Of a stretch of DNA of 64,000 nt, positions 53,001 through 64,000 are shown one piece after another; the first letter of the stretch is position 1; each line of letters opens with the position of its first letter. The stretch is taken from NCBI RefSeq assembly GCF_014648355.1, contig NZ_BMQY01000011.1, positions 124,001 through 188,000 of the forward strand, in the 5' to 3' direction. The translations under genes were made by a program, and so were the position numbers. The stretch is from Couchioplanes azureus. Its GTDB lineage: Bacteria > Actinomycetota > Actinomycetes > Mycobacteriales > Micromonosporaceae. The notes under the pieces are model-generated. The model saw only the letters and a program-made list of their open reading frames with translations, was not told the DNA's origin and ran no database searches.

Positions 53001-54127
53001 ACGTCCTGCTCGTGCCCGTGCGGCAGCCCGGCCTTCTCCACCGACAATCCGGGGACCTCGTCGGAGGCGGACAGCCGCAGATAAGAAACGGTGACGTCGA
53101 ACAGGCGGCGGGGTCCTTCCGCCGAGGTCGGCAGGGCACGCAGGATGTCGCCGAGCGACAGTCGCTCGTGGCGTTTCATGGCGATCGTCGCCGTGGCGAT
53201 CTCCATCGCAATGTCGGCCGTCGACATGGCGCCGCGCACCGGCACCCGCAGCGGAAGCATGTTCGCGAAATGCCCGACGGTCCGCTTTTCCCGGACATTG
53301 TGCCGGTTGAGATGGGGGATGCCGAGCACCACCTCCTCCGTGCGGTGCACCCGCCCCAGGTAGGTGGCCAGCGCCGCGGTGAGAAAGGAGAACACGGACG
53401 TCTGCCGCTCGCGGATCCGGTCGACCAGCTCACGCTCGATCGTGAAGGTGTGCCGGCCGCTGCGCCGTGCGCCGTTCTCCCCGGCGGCCGGGGTGCGGGC
53501 CGGAAACAGCGCCGGACGGACATCCGCGAAGGTGCTCCGGTAGAACTCCCGGTCCCGCTCCCAGCGTTCGGATCCCTGATAGCGCGCGTGTTCCTCGACG
53601 TGCGAAAGGTAGGAGCCCGGCGTGATCTCCAGGGCCCGGCCCGTCCGGGTGGCGTGCGCGTAGTCGGCGAGGATCTGCCCTACGAGCTGGTCGGCTCCCC
53701 ATCCGTCGAGGATGATGTGGTGCACCGTGCCGTACAGGTGGACGACCGAGTCGCTCTCCCGCAGCAGGGCCATCTCGTAGAGCCGCGGGCCGGTGAGATC
53801 GATCGGGCGGCGGGCCGCCCGCTCCATCCAGGACCGGCATCCGGCCGCGGGATCCGCCGCGGTGGAGAAGTCGTGGACGTCGATCCGGGCCGGCTCGGGC
53901 CGGCACCACTGAACGGGGACGCCGTCGCGTACGCCGAACCGGAGTGTGAACGCGTCATTGCGCGTGATGGCGCGTTCGCAACATTCCTGCAGCACCGCGA
54001 GGTCCACGTTTCCGGCGAGTCGAGCGGCCGCTGCGACATTGAAGCGGGGGAACTCCGGAAATTGCGCGCCCGCCGCCCAGATGTCGCGTTGGTAGGCGGT
54101 CAACGGAATCAACGAATCGGCATTCAT
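47021..54127 (-). CDS. Two-module non-ribosomal peptide synthetase, C-A(Ser)-T-C-A-T-TE
   Basis: 2368 residues. Starter C (about 1-440, HHIILDG at 136-142). A1 (about 455-945, YTSGSTGRPKG at 593; reading the ten pocket positions by eye gives DVWHFSLVDK, a serine code). T1 (Ser992 in LGGDSILML). C2 (about 1060-1490, HHAILDG at 1192). A2 (about 1500-1990, FDVAFQEIF at 1687; code DVQFISQVVK, closest to proline codes). T2 (Ser2039 in LGGTSLSAM). TE (about 2095-2365, GWSFGG with Ser2169, Asp2196, His2341). The N-terminal C domain implies loading with an acyl group. GAGGA precedes the ATG. No MbtH or PPTase gene is nearby. Confidence 0.93.
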   Translation of the reverse strand: MNADSLIPLTAYQRDIWAAGAQFPEFPRFNVAAAARLAGNVDLAVLQECCERAITRNDAFTLRFGVRDGVPVQWCRPEPARIDVHDFSTAADPAAGCRSWMERAARRPIDLTGPRLYEMALLRESDSVVHLYGTVHHIILDGWGADQLVGQILADYAHATRTGRALEITPGSYLSHVEEHARYQGSERWERDREFYRSTFADVRPALFPARTPAAGENGARRSGRHTFTIERELVDRIRERQTSVFSFLTAALATYLGRVHRTEEVVLGIPHLNRHNVREKRTVGHFANMLPLRVPVRGAMSTADIAMEIATATIAMKRHERLSLGDILRALPTSAEGPRRLFDVTVSYLRLSASDEVPGLSVEKAGLPHGHEQDVLTVHIRDYPDIGAIRIDLDYALDVFDEDFPIASAARHLDTLIRHAIGDPQAPVRDLAMLSGDEYDHIVRRNNDTRRPYRADVTLHALIAEQAARTPDRIAVSGHGIEDGLTYADLDARATAVARALRERGVRPDDRVAVLVERGPELVVALVGVLKAGAAYVPVDPGHPPDRIEFLLADSGATTVLTAQDPDLHRDAGPVAPLAEAASPGNLAYVIYTSGSTGRPKGVMIEHHSVVNRLAWMQRRYPIGAGDVVLQKTPSSFDVSVWELFWWAVEGARVALLPPGAEKEPDRILRAVAEHGVTVLHFVPSMFGPFLDLLENAPERRAEAASLRYVFCSGEALPPALVERFHRVFATAGAPRLVNLYGPTEATVDVSSFDCPADATQPVRRVPIGRPIDNHRLYVLDLDDRPQPVGVAGELCIAGAGLARGYLGRPELTRQKFVGDPFHPGERMYRTGDLARWLADGTLEYLGRMDDQVKIRGNRVELGEVQNALARSPGVTGAVVVDRRTAARGLHLVGYYAAAGEIDPVLLRSHLATTLPDYMIPAFFVRLDRIPLTPNGKADRRALPAPSPAGAAPEERPRGEVEATLAAIWCDVLERSTVGVHENYFGLGGDSILMLRIRAQAARRGLHFALTDILAHPTVAGLATRVSAAAPDPGAPAETPFALVAGVDRARLAVAQDAWPMTRLQLGMLFHSREHDDSDVYHDVFRYTLELTWDEAAFRRAWAGLVARHPVLRSSLHLAGFSEPLQVVHRDPGNTMDVADLRSHTEAAAQAVVREHIGARRHHRYTFESPELYLLRAHVRPGRLDIVFSFHHAILDGWSVANLIGELVQDYLHAIGADVGPVAAAVAASPAGYVRAEREALSDEATRRYWRDRLHGVAPAPLESFRAYEPPGDGAPVTRRVPLPDRLHRAVHRFAHDHALAVKSVLFAAHCLTLRLLTGGADVLTGLVTHGRPEQPDAERLAGLFLNTVPVRLDPTPRSWLDTARALFDQERDGYPYRRYPLSAIQAEHGIEVQTAFNYVNFHQLTPLVATAGVEVRDVEIWERTNFALLVNAITDPRDGSLQLRVDGDGRTVTAAQAGLFARHYLEILRRIVDHPRETADLAFLAGGGADVVRWFARQALLNPRAIAVSCSGSPAQQWSYEELDEAADRVAHRLLALGTPPGARVGIAMDRSPEMIAAVLGIAKAGAACVPLDVSYPPPRIAAMVGVTRPYRIIAHARHAHLFDDPDLLLSAETATAAGTCGERPAPVPIPPDSVAYVLFTSGSTGVPKGVAMPHRALANLVAWQNRRVSGAVGATTLQFAPLGFDVAFQEIFSTLCGGGTLQLVHEDERHDMAALLRLLDRERVERVFLPYVALQQLAETAQALDIYPGKLRVLISSGEQLRVTPDIRRLCRALPGSILENQYGPTETHVVTAFAMSGDPDGFPALPPIGRPIDGAEVHLLDAGLRPVPEGARGEIYVGGACLAHGYEGRPDLTRERFVAHPTGRLYRTGDLGRRLPGGDIVCLERVDTQVKVRGFRVEPAEVELAILGLAAEHPGIREVAVVARRRDSEAYLAAFLVGDEPRVDVEEVRRRLRASLPGHLVPARFAWLPRLPRTPSGKRDDARLREMPLAPAAAGVPRMPPRDEYERAVAELVAELLRVPTPGAHDDFFALGGTSLSAMRIVVMIEKRYGMNVPLSTFVRTPTIAELAGRLRDGGTPAAFDPLVPIRAAGSRPPLFLVHPIGGNVLCYVRLAQALPADQPVYALQAAGTEPGTEPLRDLPGLARSYVDAIRRVQPEGPYTLGGWSFGGFVAFEMARQLRCADAEVDNLVLLDTIVPTVDGRSSVHRDLLFEWFLWELLWLERGGAAAAAPLPPGLDDDEAFEVILRHAVDAGVLPAGCSPAHVRRLFGVFEANWHALLGYRPEPVDQDLTLLRASGPLPEVLAPAHSAVGSMHLDPANGWSTWTKGRVDVVDVPGDHLQMMEPPHITSVARRIRELTCAQRSAR

Positions 54128-54455
54128 GGCATCCTCGGGACGGTGAGCCGGTCAGCACCGGCGCGTGGCACGCGGGACGCGACATTCCTGCGTCGCCCGG
54201 AGCGTGCTTCGATGCGGCAACCGGGCTCTGGTGCCTTGCAACGGTGACGACCTTATGCGCGTCGCGGCGGCGGGGGGAACCCCCGCGATTCATCGATTCC
54301 GGTGACAGATTCAACATCCGCCGAAGGTGGCTATCGGAAGAAGTTTCCCGTAGCGTCGGTAACCGCTCCATTGCGGAGCGTCGCGTCGCCGTCCGGCAAA
54401 GGCCACACCGGAGCCGCGCGGCCGTACCCGGCCGGGGGCGAGACGCCGGGCAACG
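54128..54455. promoter_or_regulatory. 328-base region upstream of the NRPS operon, probable promoter
   Basis: No convincing gene. On the minus strand a TAAGGT -10-like hexamer lies at 54250-54255, about 120 bases before the NRPS ATG, without a clear -35. The region contains an unusual AT-richer patch near 54288-54320 with the direct repeat GATTC-ATC-GATTC. The TetR gene upstream is read in the same direction, so some transcription may run through. Confidence 0.4.
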
Positions 54456-55067
54456 TCAGTTCGGGGCCCGGTGGTGTCGGGCCAGGGCGGTGAGCGCGAC
54501 GTGCAGGCCGGTCGTCGGCAGCGAGGCGTCCGGATCCTGGAACCACCGGGCGATCGAGGCGCCGCCGGCCATGCTGAGCAGGAAGCCGGCGAGCTCCTCG
54601 GCCATCGGCGACGTCCCCGGGACGGTGAAGACGGATCCGAGCGAGTCCGCCAGCCACCGGCGCAGCGCCAGCCGATACTGCGAGAGCTCCTCTCGTGCCG
54701 CTGTGCAGGCGCTCTCTTCGAGCATGCTGATGCCGACGAGCAGGCGAAGGTCGTGCGGGTGCCGTTGGAACAGCTCGTCCACCGACTCCAGGAACCGGCT
54801 GAGCCGCTGGGACTCGCCGGTGCCGGAGACGGTGGCGGGCGGAAGGCCGGCGAGCAGGGCCTGCCGGGCCTGCCGCAACACGGCGAGATAGATCCCCTCC
54901 TTGCTGCCGAAGTGCCAGTAGATGGAGCTGGCCGGCAGTCCGCAGGCGACCGAGATGCGGGAGATGGACGTGGCGGCGTACCCGTGCCGGGACATGAGCC
55001 TGGTCGCCGCTGCCAGGATCGCCTCGCGCGACGGTGTCGCACGCTCGCCGGCCGCCGTGTCCTGCAT
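54456..55067 (-). CDS. TetR-family regulator of the NRPS/P450 locus
   Basis: 203 residues from the ATG at 55067; an ATG at 55103 would add 12 residues. The HTH covers REAILAAATRLMSRHGYAAT, ISRISVACGLPASSIYWHFG and SKEGIYLAVLRQ. The C-terminal ligand domain ends in a helical bundle with SMAGGASIARWFQDPDASLP. It is divergent from the P450 gene across a gap holding a 20-bp near-perfect palindrome, and it is upstream of the NRPS operon on the same strand. It is the only regulator in the cluster. Ligand unknown. Confidence 0.88.
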   Translation of the reverse strand: MQDTAAGERATPSREAILAAATRLMSRHGYAATSISRISVACGLPASSIYWHFGSKEGIYLAVLRQARQALLAGLPPATVSGTGESQRLSRFLESVDELFQRHPHDLRLLVGISMLEESACTAAREELSQYRLALRRWLADSLGSVFTVPGTSPMAEELAGFLLSMAGGASIARWFQDPDASLPTTGLHVALTALARHHRAPN

Positions 55068-55132
55068 GCAATGACCATAGGCCGCGTGCGCGGTTGTCAC
55101 CATCCGCAGACACGTAGACGCGCTTCGATCTG

Positions 55133-55152
55133 TCTGGAACGCTCGTTACAGA
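55133..55152. promoter_or_regulatory. TetR operator candidate between the TetR and P450 genes
   Basis: TCTGGAACGCTCGTTACAGA is a 20-bp palindrome with one mismatched pair (core AACG-CT-CGTT). It lies 33 bases before the P450 ATG and 65 bases before the TetR ATG, so one bound dimer could repress both. Confidence 0.65.
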
Positions 55153-55185
55153 GATGCCCGTCCACGACGCGTGCAAGGAGTCCCG

Positions 55186-56418
<1,233 letters not shown>

Positions 56419-56430
56419 GAGACCCGGAGC

Positions 56431-56465
56431 CGCCCGCTCCCCGCCGGGTGCGACGGGAGCGGGCG
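56431..56465. terminator. Hairpin between the converging P450 and decarboxylase genes
   Basis: 11-bp stem (56431-56441 with 56455-56465) and a 13-base loop in the 112-base gap between two converging stops. It could serve both directions. Confidence 0.5.
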
Positions 56466-56530
56466 CGCTCCGCGGTCCCCGATGTCCGCCTGCGGGACCG
56501 AATGGCCGGGAGCTCACCGCGCCTGGGGGG

Positions 56531-57901
56531 TCACGGGAGCGCGCGGCGGACCGCGGCGACGATGCGGTCCTCGTCGGCCTCGCTGGTGCGCCAGTTGCAG
56601 AAGGCGAGCCGCAGCGCCGGTGTGCCGGCGTAGACCGTGGGGGTGACGAACGCCTCGCCCGATTCCGCGACGGCCCGGGCCGCCTCGGCCTGGTCGCCCG
56701 GGAGGGCCAGGCAGACGACGTTCAGGCGGACCGGGGCCAGCAGCCGCACCCCGGGGAGCTCCGCGAGGCGTGCCCCGACCCGCTGGGCCGAGGCGATGTT
56801 GCGGGTGACGATGTCGCGGTGCCCGTCGCGGCCGTACGCCGCGAGCGAGAACCAGGCGGCCAGCGCGCGGAGCCGGCGCGAGTTCTCCGGCGTGTGGTGC
56901 AGGAAGTCCGGTCGCTCGGTCAGCGGGCCGAGGTACGCGGCGGCGTTGCTGAAGACCTTCAGCTGCAGGTCCGTACGGCGGGTGAACTGCACCGCCGAGT
57001 CGTACGGGACGTTGAGCCACTTGTGCAGGTCGACGCAGATCGAGTCGGCCTCGGCCAGGCCGTCGAGCAGCGGCGCGTGCGCGGGGCTCAGTGCGGCGAA
57101 GGCGCCGAAGGCCGCGTCGACGTGCAGCCAGAACGGGTACTCCCGGCGGAGCTCGGCGATCGCCCGCAGGTCGTCGTAGTCGACGGTGTCGACCGTGCCG
57201 GCGTTGGCCACCACGATCGCCGGGCGCCCGGCGCGGTCCGCCAGCGCGGCGCGCAGCGCCGGCACGTCGACCGCCTCCCGGTCCGGCAGCAGCGGCAGCT
57301 GCCGCAGCGCGCCGCGGCCGAGGCCCAGCATGGACAGAGCCTTGTAGATGCTGGAGTGCGGCGCGCCGGAGAACACCGCCGTCTCGCCGAGTGCCGCGGC
57401 ACCCTGCTGGGAGACGTCCACGCCGAGCCGTTCGCCCAGCCACTCCCGGCCGATGGCCAGACCGACCATGTTGGACATGGTGGCGCCGCTGACGAAGGTG
57501 CCGCCGTACCCGGGTGGCAGGCCGAAGAGCTCCCGCAGCCAGCCGAGCGTCTCGCGCTCCAGGTCGCCGGCGGACGAGCCGATCCCGGGCCCCGCGTTCT
57601 GGTCGAAGACGCCGGTCAGCCAGTCGCCGGCCAGGCCGGCCGGGGTGGCGCCGCCGGTGACGAACCCCAGGTACCGGGGTCCGGCGCTGCCGGAGAACCC
57701 GGGTGCCCACCGGTCGGTGAAGGTCGCGAGGGCCCCGGCCAGCCCGGCGCCGTCCGCCGGCAGCGGCAGGGCCGGACGCGGGGCCGGGGACCGGCCCGCG
57801 GGGCGGTCGTCCAGAGCGTCGAGCACGTCGACGGCCAGCCGGCGGACGGACTCCAACAGGGCGGGGAAGGCCGCGAGGTCGCCGGCGAGTCGAGGATGCA
57901 T
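56531..57901 (-). CDS. PLP-dependent group II amino-acid decarboxylase
   Basis: 456 residues. Matches the aromatic-L-amino-acid/glutamate decarboxylase family. Motifs: FVSGATMSNMVGLAIGREWL, FWLHVDAAFGAFAAL (cofactor Asp) and SICVDLHKWLNVPYDSA, with the PLP lysine in HKW. The ATG at 57901 lies four bases after the stop of the diguanylate cyclase gene, so it is probably read with that gene, not with the NRPS operon. The product could supply an amine to the neighbouring pathway, but substrate is unknown. Confidence 0.88.
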   Translation of the reverse strand: MHPRLAGDLAAFPALLESVRRLAVDVLDALDDRPAGRSPAPRPALPLPADGAGLAGALATFTDRWAPGFSGSAGPRYLGFVTGGATPAGLAGDWLTGVFDQNAGPGIGSSAGDLERETLGWLRELFGLPPGYGGTFVSGATMSNMVGLAIGREWLGERLGVDVSQQGAAALGETAVFSGAPHSSIYKALSMLGLGRGALRQLPLLPDREAVDVPALRAALADRAGRPAIVVANAGTVDTVDYDDLRAIAELRREYPFWLHVDAAFGAFAALSPAHAPLLDGLAEADSICVDLHKWLNVPYDSAVQFTRRTDLQLKVFSNAAAYLGPLTERPDFLHHTPENSRRLRALAAWFSLAAYGRDGHRDIVTRNIASAQRVGARLAELPGVRLLAPVRLNVVCLALPGDQAEAARAVAESGEAFVTPTVYAGTPALRLAFCNWRTSEADEDRIVAAVRRALP

Positions 57902-57905
57902 GCCC

Positions 57906-59999
57906 TCACGCTAGGCGGCCGGCCGGCATCCGATCATGGCCAATTCCGGGGTCCTGGACCGGACCCCGCCCGGGAGCCGCGCGTCGCGCCTTCTCGCTGT
58001 AGAGGGCCGCGTCGGCGTGGGCGTACAGGCTGTCGAAGTCGTCGCCGTCCCGGTCCAGGGTGGCGGCGCCGATGCTGACGGAGGTGCGTTCGCCCAGGGC
58101 GTGCCGCAGCCGTTCGGCGACGGCGGCGGCGTCGGCCTCGCCGCAGTCGCCGACGAAGGCGACGAACTCGTCGCCGCCGAGGCGGCCGACCGCGTCGTGC
58201 GGGCGGAGGGTGGCGGCGATGGTGGCGGCGACCCAGGTCAGCAGCTCGTCGCCCGCGGCGTGGCCCCGGGTGTCGTTGAGCTGCTTGAAACCGTCGAGAT
58301 CGAGGACGAGCAGGGTGGCCGGGCGGTCGGTGCGGCGGGCGTTGCCGAGGTCTGTGGCGAAGCGTTCGGCGAAGCCGCGGCGGTTGAGGCAGCCGGTGAG
58401 CGAGTCGACCCGCGACAGCCGGGTGACCAGCGCGCGCTGACGGGCGGCGGTGCGCCCCTGCAGGGCGCAGATCAGGGACAGCGTGATGGCCTGGGCCAGG
58501 TGGATCGCCACGTACCAGCCGTCGGGCGCCCCGACGACGGCGGCCATGCCGAGGTACAGCAGGGCGGCGGCGGCGAGCGCGGGCAGGACCGCCCGGAGCC
58601 GGGTGCCGAGGGCGAGCAGCGGCATGGCGACCAGCAGGGCGACGCCGGTCGGCGCCGTGACGCCGCCGTCGGCGACGGTGACGACCGCGGAGAACCCGAA
58701 CAGGGCCGCCGTCGCCGCCAGCATCGTGGGACGGGCCAGGGCCGAGCGGCTCAGCCAGTCGGCGGCGGCCAGGACGGCCAGACCCAGCAGACCGCCCGCC
58801 GCGGAGACGAGGGCGATCCAGCCGCGGTCGGGGTGGGCGGTGGCGAGGATGCCGGCGTACGTGAGGCCGGTCAGGCCCTTGGCCACGGAGATCCACCCGG
58901 CGTCGGCGATGGAGTGCCGCCGCCGCTCGCGGCGCGACACCGTGGCCGGGGTGTGCTCCTCGACCTGGCCGCAGGCGGCCGCGATGGTCTCCGGGCCGGG
59001 GATGCTCCGGTCCCGGGCGGCCTTGTCGTCGTACAGCAGCCGGTCGGCCAGGTCCCGGAGCTCTCCGGCGGTGGCCGCCTCGGCGGGAGCGCTCGCCTGG
59101 CCCAGGCTGCCCGGGGCGGCCGCGGCGAGCGCCGCGCGCAGCCGGTTCACCAGGGGCGCGGCCTCGGCGGGCGCGGTGCCGGCGAGCAGGACGGCGAACT
59201 CGTCGCCGCCGAGGCGGCCGACGGCGCCGCCGTCACCCAGCTCGTCGCGCAGGGTACGGCCGGCCCAGGTCAGCAGCTCGTCGCCGACGCGGTGGCCGTA
59301 GCGGTCGTTGATCTCCTTGAACCGGTCCAGGTCGACCAGCACGAGGGTGAGCGGGTGGCCGCTGCGCGCGCTCTCGGCCAGCTCCTGATGCAGGCGCTCG
59401 TCGAAACCCCGCCGGTTGAGGCAGCCGGTCAGCGGATCCACCCGGGAGAGGTCGGTGAGCCGGCGGCGGAGCGAGGCCAGCGCGCGCGAGTGCCGCAGGC
59501 ACAGGTACGCCGCCGCGCCGAACCCGAGGGCGTGCACGACGGCATAGCCGGGCGGTGCGGGGTCGCCCACCAGCGCGATGCCGGCGTACGCGGCCACCCC
59601 CGCCGCCGCCACGACGGCGAAGATCCGGGGCGGCAGCACGATCGCGAGCAGGACCAGGGAGAACGGCACCAGGGCGCCGAGCGGCCTGGCCACCCCGCCG
59701 TCGAGCAGCGTGAGCGTGGCGGATCCGGCCAGGGTGACGGCCACGCCGGTGAGCTGGGCCGGGATCCGCAGCCGGGAGCCGGCCAGGCGGGCGGCGACCG
59801 ACCAGCCGATGCCGGTGACGGCGAGCATGACACCGACGACCGCCAGCATCGCCGGCCGGTGTGGTGCGCCCAGGGTGCCGATCAGGTAGAGCCCCGCCAG
59901 CGCCGGCCCCATCGCCTGCTGCACCGCGCTGGCACGGATCGCCCGCACCTGCCGTGCTGGCGGGTGCGTCGGCGTCCTGGCGGTGCGGGCAGCGGTCAT
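57906..59999 (-). CDS. Tandem-duplicated membrane diguanylate cyclase (TM-GGDEF-TM-GGDEF)
   Basis: 697 residues. Residues 25-170 hold about five membrane helices, followed by a GGDEF domain (264-268, RLGGDEFAVLL). Residues 365-515 repeat the helices, followed by a second GGDEF (608-612). The joints SRVDPLTGCLNRRGF and SRVDSLTGCLNRRGF differ at one residue, showing an internal duplication. The second domain has an RxxD inhibitory site (RPHD, 599-602) and an intact tail (VSIGAATL, ADAALYSEKA). The first lacks RxxD and its tail is degenerate (GSLGQASAPAEA). It probably makes c-di-GMP through domain two. Confidence 0.88.
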   Translation of the reverse strand: MTAARTARTPTHPPARQVRAIRASAVQQAMGPALAGLYLIGTLGAPHRPAMLAVVGVMLAVTGIGWSVAARLAGSRLRIPAQLTGVAVTLAGSATLTLLDGGVARPLGALVPFSLVLLAIVLPPRIFAVVAAAGVAAYAGIALVGDPAPPGYAVVHALGFGAAAYLCLRHSRALASLRRRLTDLSRVDPLTGCLNRRGFDERLHQELAESARSGHPLTLVLVDLDRFKEINDRYGHRVGDELLTWAGRTLRDELGDGGAVGRLGGDEFAVLLAGTAPAEAAPLVNRLRAALAAAAPGSLGQASAPAEAATAGELRDLADRLLYDDKAARDRSIPGPETIAAACGQVEEHTPATVSRRERRRHSIADAGWISVAKGLTGLTYAGILATAHPDRGWIALVSAAGGLLGLAVLAAADWLSRSALARPTMLAATAALFGFSAVVTVADGGVTAPTGVALLVAMPLLALGTRLRAVLPALAAAALLYLGMAAVVGAPDGWYVAIHLAQAITLSLICALQGRTAARQRALVTRLSRVDSLTGCLNRRGFAERFATDLGNARRTDRPATLLVLDLDGFKQLNDTRGHAAGDELLTWVAATIAATLRPHDAVGRLGGDEFVAFVGDCGEADAAAVAERLRHALGERTSVSIGAATLDRDGDDFDSLYAHADAALYSEKARRAAPGRGPVQDPGIGHDRMPAGRLA

Positions 60000-60127
60000 G
60001 GGCAGGCGCCCTCGAGTCCGTTCGGCGAGGCGGGCGCGGGTCGGTGGTGACCCGCCGATATCCGCCCATCGGCCGCCCCGCCGCCGTCTTGAGAACTTGC
60101 CGCCGCCGGGTTGCGGCCCGGCCCCGG

Positions 60128-60859
60128 TTACCTGCCGGCCTTCAGCAGGATCTTGCCGTCCGAGCGGGCGCAGGTGCCCCAGGTGTTCGAGGTGCTGAGC
60201 TTGAGCACGTACGCGCGCTTGGGGTCGAGGTTGGTGTAGGTGAGGGAGGTGCTGATGGCGGTGCCGCCGTACGTCGGCGTGGCCGTGACCACCTGGTTGC
60301 CGACCATCTTGGTGAGGGTGGGCTTGATCCCCACCGAGACGGGCCAGTGGTAGGGGTCGGGCCGCGCCGGGCCGGTCTTCGGCGTGCCCACGTACCCCGG
60401 CCACTGCGGCCGGCTGTACGTGAAGGTCGCGCTCGTGCCGTCGGCGCCGCGCGTGGCCTTCGCCTTGACGACGATCGAGGGCATCAGCGAGCCGATCCAG
60501 TAACGCTGGGCCTTGCCGGCGCCCTGCGCGTTCTCCGCGGCGACCGAGATGTCGAACGAGGAGCACTTGTCGACGGTGGGGATGGTGCTGAACATCCGCG
60601 TGCCGGCGGCGCCGGTCGCGGGCACGACGTAGTCGGTCTTCTTCGTGCCCTCGAGGACGGAGATCCGGTACTGGGTCACGTCCGCCTGCGCGGTCCAGCT
60701 CACGGTCGTCTTCTCGCCCTGAAGACCGCCCCGGGTCGCGGCGATGCCCATCAGCGCGCCCGGCGCGGAGGCGGTAGCGGCGGACGCGGCCGGCGGAGCG
60801 ACCAGCGTGGCACCGGCGGCAGCCACACCGAGGACGGCGACGAGACGGGACATCTTCAT
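60128..60859 (-). CDS. Secreted protein with fibronectin-III-like domain, unknown function
   Basis: 243 residues. The Sec signal MKMSRLVAVLGVAAAGATLV ends at the Ala-rich site near residue 30. The mature chain is beta-rich, with an FN3-like start (TTVSWTAQADVTQYRISVLE) and a second similar half ending LDPKRAYVLKLSTSNTWG. Two cysteines (DKCSS and GTCARS) may form a bridge. GGAAGGA precedes the ATG at 60859. It is divergent from the GlyRS gene and has no functional partner. No specific family recognised. Confidence 0.7.
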   Translation of the reverse strand: MKMSRLVAVLGVAAAGATLVAPPAASAATASAPGALMGIAATRGGLQGEKTTVSWTAQADVTQYRISVLEGTKKTDYVVPATGAAGTRMFSTIPTVDKCSSFDISVAAENAQGAGKAQRYWIGSLMPSIVVKAKATRGADGTSATFTYSRPQWPGYVGTPKTGPARPDPYHWPVSVGIKPTLTKMVGNQVVTATPTYGGTAISTSLTYTNLDPKRAYVLKLSTSNTWGTCARSDGKILLKAGR

Positions 60860-60969
60860 GGTGTTCCTTCCGATCTTCCTGCTGACGAGGGGAACCATCG
60901 GCCGGTCGCTCAAGCCGCTCTCAAGGCCGCCTCCGTTCCGCCTCCGGATCGGCGGGGCGGTCCCGGCAC

Positions 60970-60975
60970 TAGACT
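60970..60975 (+). promoter_or_regulatory. Candidate -10 element (TAGACT) of the GlyRS gene, leaderless spacing
   Basis: TAGACT ends eight bases before the ATG at 60984. No Shine-Dalgarno lies between (ACTCGGGCCCC), so transcription would start at or next to the start codon. Confidence 0.45.
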
Positions 60976-60983
60976 CGGGCCCC

Positions 60984-63971
<2,988 letters not shown>

Positions 63972-64000
63972 ATCTGCGCGGTCCAGCACGCGGCGACGAA

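Noticed and set aside
53955..54371. 138-codon minus-strand frame in the NRPS upstream region
   Set aside because: It overlaps the NRPS start in another frame, has no ribosome site and no recognisable sequence.

Overview
The window is very GC-rich with strong third-position G/C bias. It has GTG and TTG starts, twin-arginine signals, F420/LLM-type oxidoreductases, a GylR-like glycerol system and many ATGA overlaps. This points to a filamentous actinobacterium, most likely a Micromonosporaceae (Actinoplanes-like) chromosome. The family assignment is inference from gene content. No mobile elements, CRISPR arrays or rRNA were seen; there is one tRNA-Gly(GCC).

Layout. 1-8 kb: 3' end of a pullulanase, an LLM oxidoreductase, a secreted protein, a type II NADH dehydrogenase, a PAP2 phosphatase, and a TetR/MMPL efflux pair behind a doubled palindrome. 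8-13.6 kb: a multiple-monosaccharide ABC transporter (ATPase, permease, lipoprotein) followed by a ROK regulator. 13.6-20.9 kb: a HAAS-like membrane protein, a GGDEF-EAL protein, a Tat-exported isomerase-like protein with a secreted PQQ-type sugar dehydrogenase, and an unknown helical protein. 20.9-28.5 kb: a reductive pyrimidine (hydantoin) catabolism cluster with a MocR-type regulator. 28.5-34.1 kb: a DUF1801 protein, a PAS plus soluble chemoreceptor pair, a secreted protein with an internal duplication behind a CebR-like box, and an EACC1-like/caspase pair that looks like a conflict or cell-death module. 34.1-40.6 kb: glpFKD, a divergent IclR (GylR-type) regulator and a second glycerol kinase, then the tRNA.

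40.7-57.9 kb holds the most interesting region. A seven-gene minus-strand operon (54127 down to 40697) starts with a 2368-residue NRPS, C-A(Ser)-T-C-A(Pro-like)-T-TE. A FAD monooxygenase overlaps it by four bases. That combination matches the known bacterial pyrrolizidine-alkaloid/brabantamide logic (PxaA/PxaB, LgnB/LgnC, BraB/BraC). The operon also carries a stand-alone E2-type acyltransferase, a phytanoyl-CoA-type dioxygenase, a PapA5/condensation-like protein, an SDR with a substituted catalytic lysine, and an acyl-CoA dehydrogenase. A TetR gene and a divergent P450 share an operator-bearing intergenic region upstream. A PLP decarboxylase lies beyond, apparently transcribed with a tandem-duplicated diguanylate cyclase.

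60-64 kb: a secreted domain protein and a fused alpha-beta glycyl-tRNA synthetase, an unusual form for an actinobacterium, with leaderless-type promoter spacing.

How the genes work together: sugar import, glycerol use and pyrimidine degradation form separate catabolic units, each with a linked regulator and a recognisable palindromic operator candidate. The NRPS operon is a self-contained specialised-metabolite locus.
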